This document shows positions 57,401 to 64,000 of a stretch of 64,000 nt of DNA, piece by piece. Under the pieces are notes generated by a model. It did no database searches and was not told the origin of the DNA. It saw only the letters and a program-made list of their open reading frames with translations. Source of the DNA: Varroa destructor (Eukaryota > Arthropoda > Arachnida > Mesostigmata > Varroidae); NCBI RefSeq assembly GCF_002443255.2, contig NW_019211456.1, positions 39,969,891 through 40,033,890 on the forward strand, given 5' to 3'. Each line of letters opens with the position of its first letter. Position 1 is the first letter of the stretch. The position numbers and the translations under genes are program-made.

Positions 57401-59894
57401 TTCTTTTCATCGACACTTTTGAGTCATTGCTGCTAAGGCTACTATATGCTGCTGCCGCAAGCTATAAATCCCTAAATGTTAGATGCATGCGCTTCGCGTT
57501 GAGAGACTTTTCGTCTTCTCTTGCTCTGTCGTCGGCCTTTACAGGCTACTATGTTCGCCTGTTTTCCTTCTCTTAAGTAGCTAAATAGGAAAAAATAAGG
57601 CTAGTGCAACAATTCCCTCCTATTCGTCAACGCTCCAGTGCAGGACCTTCAAGGCGCTCTTCCTCACTGCCAGCACCAACTGCTGCATACGACGGGAGAA
57701 GGATAGGAAGGACAACAAGCGCATCATCGGGCCGCGTCCATTTCCAACCATTCACTAGCAGTGTAGCAACGACGGTACAAGCGGCATAGGAGCCGTCGCC
57801 GCTCGGGTAGCATTAACAACTGCCACTCTGTCTCCGTCACCTGCCGACACCCCACGCCCCTTACCCCATCTCTCTAAAAGCTCCACAGAACAGATGAGAA
57901 AGTCAATAAATGCTTGAGCTTCCTCTGAACTCTACCCTGTGTTACGCGCCTCGTTTCCTTCTGTATTTACCTTTATCCAGCCCGTACTCGTGCAGAAGGT
58001 GCGGCTTGGTCGGCTGATCCAGTGTCTTCACTAACGCGAGAGATGATGGCGGACAGCCTCGTTCATTTTCGATACTCCACTGGCGCTTATGTGAAGCTCC
58101 CACCTTTTCTACCCCATCCAGTAGCTTATGCTCATCGGTCTTTTAATTCCATTTTCTCTAAATATGCTGCTTTACCCAGTATAATTGATGCTGCTGTCTG
58201 TCACGGATAGTAGTAGACCAATTCTTCCGGAGCATCGCCTCGGCCACAGGCGAGCCAAGTTACAAACTGATCGTTTACTGGTAACTATAACTTTGTGGAT
58301 TTATCTTTAGCAGATCGATTTATAATAAATGGTCGGCCCAATCCAGTGCGAAGAAAACACAGCAAATAGCAACGATGACGACAGAAAAACTACAAAGCTG
58401 ACAAAGTTGTAACCTTGACCCAAGGAAGATCGGGTGGACATGCACGTGCCTGTATACCAATCGTTACTTTTTTTGTTATTCGACAATAACAGATCGTATT
58501 CGGTGCAGTGGAATGGGAACAAGCTGTATCATTTTAGTCTCTCTTTCGTCATACGTATATAAGCTAGATGTTTCTCGTGTTTATATTTTTCATAGATCTA
58601 GTTTTTAATTTGCGCCATTTTTTTACTTGCACTTGCTCCTATTACGTTCACAAGTTCGTATCATCAATACTGTCACGGTACTTCATATCTATGCTATAAT
58701 ATCTAGTATTTATGCGCATCCGCATAGTCAGTAAACGTTCTCAGCTTTACGTTCGGAAACACGTTAAAACATTGCATCGGGGTATCCGCATATATAGACG
58801 CATGTAGAGAAGCTTATGTATTCACATCAACAAACAGAATTTGCATGAGTTCGGAAAAATTCTTGCCGAAAATGCCTTACGTGCCGCGTAAAACAGGCAC
58901 ATCAATATATTTGTCATTGCCGTGCGTTTGGGCCAGTGCTACGGTCCGCCACGGCCCAACGTCGGCCGTTACAACTCGTCTCTTTCCATAGCGACACCTC
59001 CCCTTTCGTTCATTCATTCACGTATCCTTTGGCTAAACTTCAGATTTGCACGCCTGTCCTTCTTTGAGATCTGTCGGTCGAGAAATTTGGCGACAGCTGC
59101 GACAACCACAGCGGCCCTGCCAATAGGCTGTATGTAAGGGTTCTGTCCTGTCGTTCAACATCGTCCTCTTTGCTATCTCTATTTGCAAAATATTGACGTG
59201 AGCGAAACCGAAAGGCCTACATATAAACGTACAAGGGCGATCTATGCAAGCTCCTACTTTCCGCTTTTTGCTCTCTCTCAACTAGCGATTCTTCATCGAT
59301 TGCTACGTTGCTCCCTGTAGTGGCAGCAGTAATTACGGTTGATGTGTCTGCCTGCTTTGCATTCACTCGTACTAGCCTACACAACGCAAGCCGATTTTAA
59401 CCCAAGCTCTGCAGGCCTGTGCGTTCGTTTGTCGAAAAGCCGCGGCTTTGGGCCGCTAGCCCCTTAGCTATTGCCAGGAAAACGGACCGCCAAATCGACT
59501 GCATGCCTGAGGTTAACATCCGACTCCGGACGACGGGTGCGTGGAAAGCAACGTAACCTTATGTACTAGCACCGCCGGGTCGCGCGCATTACATAGCGTT
59601 GAGACCGCTGCTTGGAGACCAGTGCCTATCCCCCGTAGACCGTGCCGACGCTCAGTCGCTTAGATGTAACGAGAAAGGGCTCTGGTCGATATCTCTGATA
59701 CGGCGTGTCCTTGTGTTCCAAGAACGATGTCGACGGGAAAAACGAAGCAATCTATTTGCTGCTCTCTAACTTGTCTTCCATCTTTTATATATACACATCT
59801 ATTCCAAATGAGGGTAAATATTTCGATCAGTGTGACCTTATAGAAATAAATACACAAAGACTCAAAGAGGGAAAGACATAAACAAGCATAATAT
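54462..59894. other. No supported gene
   Basis: Mostly AT-rich with short open frames. A GC-richer part at 57.1-58.2 kb has a Ser/Arg-rich frame without an ATG (57604-57789). I see no paired splice sites, long repeats or mobile-element ends. Confidence 0.5.
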
Positions 59895-59997
59895 ATGTTT
59901 TACTTTGTGTCCTATGGCATACTTTGCGATTCCCTGATTGCAAACTATGACTTCGGACCATCGTTCTTTCAAGGTGGCCGACTGACAAACGGACAGG
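59895..59997 (+). CDS. Candidate exon 1 of a three-exon model
   Basis: An ATG opens 34 codons plus one base, ending at GGACAGG before GTAAGG (phase 1). It starts MFYFVSYGILCDSLIANYDF, mildly hydrophobic, and ends GGRLTNGQ. The start context is poor (T at -3). Its phase matches the exon at 60151 across a 153-bp intron, giving an Asp codon at the junction. Taken with exons 2 and 3 the model encodes 141 residues. No family recognised. Confidence 0.25.
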
Positions 59998-60150
59998 GTA
60001 AGGCGAAGGAACGATACTACAATATGAAATACGAGAAGGTTATGAAAGGCACAAAAGCAATGGAGAAATGTGGTACGTAGCAAACGGCATTGGTCCTGAG
60101 GCTTGGCGGGATCTGTCAAGGCAGCCGTGCGCTCTGTATTCTTTCTGCAG

Positions 60151-60273
60151 ATCGAGTGGCGACAGTCTTCAATCGGTTGAATGCCAAACAGGCAAAACAT
60201 ACTGCCGCCATCAGCCACCTTCAACTTCGTTCAATACCCAATATTACGAAACTCCGTGCGTCCATCAATAGCA
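60151..60273 (+). CDS. Candidate exon 2 of a three-exon model
   Basis: A strong acceptor (GCTCTGTATTCTTTCTGCAG) opens the exon, and AATAGCA before GTGAGG closes it. The frame set by exon 1 is open throughout: 40 codons starting RVATVFNRLNAKQAKHTAAI and ending ITKLRASINS, basic and helix-like, leaving one base (phase 1). The alternative Cys-containing frame is closed by a TAG just before the donor. Confidence 0.28.
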
Positions 60274-60323
60274 GTGAGGGTTTCCAACGAGTGACGGGGG
60301 CAAAAACGGCTTGACTGGGCCAG

Positions 60324-60523
60324 CAGCTGATGAAAAAGAAGAAGACGAACAGAAACCTCTACGGTATGAAGAAGAATGCCCTCTGAACGACTGCCATCGC
60401 CGCCCAACATTACCCCCGCTGCTACCAATGTTCCGTGGTTCTATAATGCGCCAGCTCGTTCACTTGCTTGTCCGAACTGTCTATATCTCCATCTTTATCT
60501 CACTTGTTCTTTTTAGGGAATAA
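60324..60523 (+). CDS. Candidate last exon with C-terminal membrane segment
   Basis: The tandem acceptor CAGCAG at 60321-60326 gives in-phase joining at either AG. The implied intron is only about 50 bp, which is short. The frame is very acidic at first (ADEKEEDEQKPLRYEEECPL), then Pro-rich, and ends in a hydrophobic segment (LVHLLVRTVYISIFISLVLF) before RE and a TAA. An acidic domain with a C-terminal hydrophobic tail suggests a tail-anchored or single-pass protein. The frame is open upstream to 60278, so an unspliced reading is also possible. Confidence 0.25.
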
Positions 60524-60663
60524 GATGCACTTCTCCGACTGGCTTGTGCGTGTATATTCGTCGGGCAACGAATCAGATGCTTGCGAGGCAAAACCGGAAT
60601 CACGTGTGGTCCGCAACAAGATGGCGGTTCGACGTGTCTGCTGCGTGCAATGATTACGCCGTT

Positions 60664-60795
60664 ATGGTCATGCTGCTGATTCTGATGGCAGTGCCCCTAT
60701 GCGTTGAGAAGACTGGCCAGCTGCCTGGGCGATCTGGTGGGCGTTGTTGTTCCTCGTCGTGTTTGTGGCAGATGCATCTATGCCTGTATGTGTAG
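60664..60795 (+). CDS. Candidate small secreted Cys-rich ORF, 43 aa
   Basis: The ATG has G at -3 and G at +4. MVMLLILMAVPLCVEK is a good signal peptide. After a short linker (TGQLPGRSGG) come five residues RCCSS, then SCLWQMHLCLYV and a TAG, so four Cys lie in the mature part (CC-x3-C-x6-C). A GTATGT near the end could be a donor, in which case the exon would continue elsewhere. The Cys pattern matches no family I can name. It is contained in a longer frame that opens at 60544. Confidence 0.23.
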   Translation: MVMLLILMAVPLCVEKTGQLPGRSGGRCCSSSCLWQMHLCLYV

Positions 60796-62443
60796 CCAAA
60801 ATCGGGCGACCTAGGTCCATGCAGGGCTGATGCAAGAAACAAACTAGGTGCGACAGGCGACTTGAACGAAAAATTGGGTCAGCGAGACGGCGCGGTAGGA
60901 TAAAGCTCCGCGGCCAGTAACGCCAGTGACAGTAGCAAGGTAAAGCAAAATAAAGGCTCGAAGCAGTGCTGAAGACAGCGGCAAATCTGAACAGGAGGTC
61001 GTCCAAAGGACGACCAACAGAGCGGAGTGGAAGAGGCGGAGATGGTGGCATGCTTGTCTGCCAGGGGCAGCATCGGCAGGTACATGTAGGTCGAATGCGC
61101 TCGATCGATAATATTGCTCGATTATTTTGGTCGATTATCGGCATTTATTCATAGCTTGTTGTTTGCTGCTATTACAGTCTCTGCCTGTCCATGCTACTGC
61201 TGCTACTACCAGGCGCCATTGTTCACTAGCTCTGGGGAGGAACTATATCTACAGTTTAGTCACCTCGCCACTTCCTGCTACCAGCAGCAACAGCAGCTCT
61301 GGGGGTGCATGGAAGTAAACATCTATTTTACATCTACTCTATATTAGACTGAATAAATTCAATTAAGGCTATACGAAGATGTCCATTAGCTATAATGAAA
61401 GCCATTAACAACAAAAACGCCTAATATTTGCCTCCCGAAGAGTGTACGCACTTGACATTCAGTCGTTTAACAATCTTCAGCCTACACACAATAATAATTA
61501 CAATAACTTAATATAGCCGTACCCACAAAATGCTAGTTGACCAGCTGTTTCTAAGCGTTGTAATATTTGACACTACTATGACATTTGTAGTACATCTTTC
61601 CTATTCCATGTACGCCATAGGTGTATTTATGAACAGATTTGTTTGTTTCGAGGTACTCGCGGTTCTACAATGTATACAGCAGACATGTATGTACACACAA
61701 ACAAATACAAATGCCTCTTTATTCTGTAAACGAGTTCTGTACTAACAATGCTTGTCCGATTCGAAAATGCCCCGCTGAAAAGGGTTCCGATTGCTAAACG
61801 AGCTTTCTCAAACTGTTTCCTGCTGTATTACGTCACAGCATTATTTCCATGACTGCATAAAATGTAGATAGTCCGCCTGAATATCGCGGATTGATTCAAT
61901 AGCTCCCGTAGTGGCACCGGATCGTAGCATCCCTTGCTTTCTGTGTCGGCCTCGTTTGAGTTCCGCTTGACTCGTTCCCATATTTATTTCTGTTTGTGGG
62001 CGGGCTGAACTGGTCGAAAAGAGAGGGCAGCGACCCTCGTGGCTGCCTTTGCCCCGATCCCTCGCAAATGTCCATCCGAGCTGACCAACGCGGCTAAACG
62101 TATGGTCCAACAGCATTTGGTAGCAGCCGCGGTCGACCAATGGTCAATGACTTTTCGTTGGCAGCACAAACACAGCCACCTGTGTGGCAGATACAATCGG
62201 GCTACCCTATTGTGGCCACGTATGGAAACAGAGCTTTCAGACAGACAAGCAGGGAAGAGGTACAACGATCTTACTTAAATTCAAATAAGCTTGACGCCGA
62301 TTATATCAATAAACTAGCATTCGGTCAATATACTCTATATTGTAATAATTGAAAGCCGTATAGCTGCATAAACGAGTCTCTAAAACGCGAGTTGCTGGAT
62401 AAGCCAAAAGAGCTTTTGCCGAAATGCCCACTTTGACTGATAG
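60796..62443. other. No supported gene
   Basis: GC-rich to about 61.3 kb with overlapping frames on both strands, several opening at TTG. AT-rich afterwards. Opposite-strand frames at 61.8-62.3 kb cancel each other. No repeats beyond short GCA runs. Confidence 0.5.
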
Positions 62444-62848
62444 TTAGTGAAAAGAAAATAATTTATTAACAAAATATAAGTAATAAGCGGCCACATCGAA
62501 TTTCGGTAAAAAGAAAAAACAAAAAATGGTCAAATTCGGCCGTTGTCCAACATACGTGTTGCGTATGAAACAACGAGGCGTCGATTGGCCTGCTGGGCTT
62601 TTTGGTTTGCTATTGTTTGTGTCTTGTAGAAGCCCTCTGCTTGTAACTGTCAATGTTGCAGATGTTCTGCGTAAATAAAATCTTATTCGATTAACAGGGG
62701 ACTCTTCGCGGCTTGAAGAATCAAGAAAACTGCCTGTGGGGCGGTCTAGCTGTTCAGGCGCCCTGCAACGAAGTAATCCTCTATTCACTTGAGTCCCATG
62801 AGCGATTCTAGACTCAAATTCCCTGATCATAGCTTCAGCAAGCGACAT
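62444..62848 (-). CDS. 134-codon ATG frame, unrecognised
   Basis: The ATG at 62848-62846 has A at -3. It starts MSLAEAMIREFESRIAHGTQ and continues with polar, Arg/Ser-rich sequence such as GSFLDSSSREESPVNRIRFY. The last 30 codons turn hydrophobic and aromatic (FCFFFLPKF, YYLYFV) in an A/T-rich stretch, which looks like read-through of non-coding DNA. If real, the coding part would probably end at a donor before about 62540. No donor of good quality seen. Product unknown. Confidence 0.18.
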   Translation of the reverse strand: MSLAEAMIREFESRIAHGTQVNRGLLRCRAPEQLDRPTGSFLDSSSREESPVNRIRFYLRRTSATLTVTSRGLLQDTNNSKPKSPAGQSTPRCFIRNTYVGQRPNLTIFCFFFLPKFDVAAYYLYFVNKLFSFH

Positions 62849-64000
62849 CTTTATGACGCACTCAGCACAATATGTCGTCACTGTCGCTGACAGATAGATG
62901 ACTAGATAGTGACGATTTTTGTTATTCTTTCTCTTCCTCTCGTTTTCGCGGCACGTACAGTACCGTTACGAGATGCAGATAGCCGATAATACCCGACTGA
63001 TCTTTAATGATATAATGGTTTACCACAATTTTTGTTTGGAAGACGTGCGTTAACCGAGACGTATACTCCTGTTTCGCTCGTGGTTTCATCTCATCACTTC
63101 GTGATGCCAACGTTTGCATAGATTACAAACATCGACGGTTTGGCTGGACCCGGGGCTGCTGCTCGGTTTGTTGCTGAGGGCCTCGCGACTTCAGCTGATT
63201 TCTCCTCACTTTTTTATGTTGTTGTCATCGTTGTTGCCGCTGTCCAACTGTTCGAGGCAACGCGTACTTCAGTGACAAGGCGGCGTTTTTCAAGCTGGCG
63301 TTCGATGCCATATCAAGCAGCATCGACGTTCGTGCCCTCAGCGACAACACTGTAATAGTAGGTAGTGCTATAACGGATAGTTAACTGCGTGGCTGATTGG
63401 CTGGCCATATTTCTTACGTGGATACGACGGTGTCACTTCAACCGACGGCCCCCTTCGCACTTCATTAAATTTCGCACATAAACAAAGGCATACGACATTA
63501 CCGTAAAGCAAAGGACGTCCAACCAGAACCAGACCTTTGATATGGTGCCATATTATTTAGTACCATTTCTGCCGCTCCCAGCGGATGGATGATGGAAGCT
63601 GGTGGAGACAGTGATAAAACATCGGCCTGGCTACAGTCGAAGCGGACAAAGTTTTGCTACCGTGACGGCGTCCCATCAGCGTCGAGTCTGGTAACAACGG
63701 AAGAAAAAATCCGAAGAAGATAAATCCAATGGAAACGGATCAGTTAGGCGGTAGAAAGAACTAAAATAAATAATTGCAGGCTGGCAAATATAACACAAGG
63801 CAGCGAAACGGCTTTCTTAGTACGCTAAAATTGGCATGGTTAAACAATAGTGGAAACGGTACTAGTTCTGGTAGACTATGTGCACTCTGAAAGTGCCAAG
63901 ATGTCCCGCGTCGGGGCCCGGTCAGGGGTGAATCATTGAGGGAAGGTACGTTAGCGGGAACGTGAACTGCGATACACCAGTTAAACAAGAAAAGCGTTAG
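62849..64000. other. No supported gene
   Basis: Mixed sequence with open frames below 76 codons. No splice pair, repeat or RNA gene seen. The window ends without a feature in progress that I can recognise. Confidence 0.5.

Noticed and set aside
1..64000. CRISPR array, operons, rRNA or tRNA genes
   Set aside because: No evenly spaced direct repeats with unique spacers, no tightly packed same-strand genes, and no recognisable rRNA or tRNA sequence were found.

Overview
The window looks like animal nuclear DNA, probably from an arthropod. This rests on the remains of a mariner-type transposon, the long stretches without genes, the many di-, tri- and tetranucleotide repeats, and short open frames bounded by GT..AG-type splice signals instead of operons. 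There are no Shine-Dalgarno-led gene strings, no rRNA or tRNA that I can recognise, and no CRISPR array. A chelicerate or mite source is only a guess. I recognised no conserved protein-coding gene.

Coding content: the longest open frame is about 176 codons, and the longest that starts with ATG is 166. A rough count of stop-to-stop intervals over six frames of 64 kb predicts several frames above 150 codons by chance, so length alone supports nothing here. I therefore kept candidates that also have splice signals, a signal-peptide-like start, a good start context or matching phases across a predicted intron. All are hypotheses without homology support, and their confidence values are low. A few long ATG frames are listed only for completeness.

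Layout: 1-0.5 kb holds a perfect 44-bp palindrome. From 0.5 to 7.4 kb I see mostly non-coding DNA with repeats. From 7.4 to 10.7 kb lies a cluster of candidates, the best being a minus-strand two-exon model for a secreted protein (9238 down to 8197). From 10.7 to 28 kb GC-rich blocks full of simple repeats alternate with AT-rich DNA, with scattered candidate exons. From 28 to 41 kb the sequence is mainly non-coding, with a small minus-strand signal-peptide frame at 40.1-40.3 kb. A decayed mariner copy lies at 41.1-41.9 kb. From 42 to 64 kb the sequence is again mostly non-coding, with candidate first exons at 42.3 and 54.0 kb and a phase-consistent three-exon model at 59.9-60.5 kb.

How the parts could work together: four plus-strand candidates (7437, 20362, 42323 and 53995) each consist of an ATG, a hydrophobic signal-like stretch and a splice donor in phase 0. 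They could be alternative first exons of one gene, first exons of separate secreted proteins, or chance. The sequence alone does not decide. The mariner relic is the only feature assigned to a known family with good confidence.
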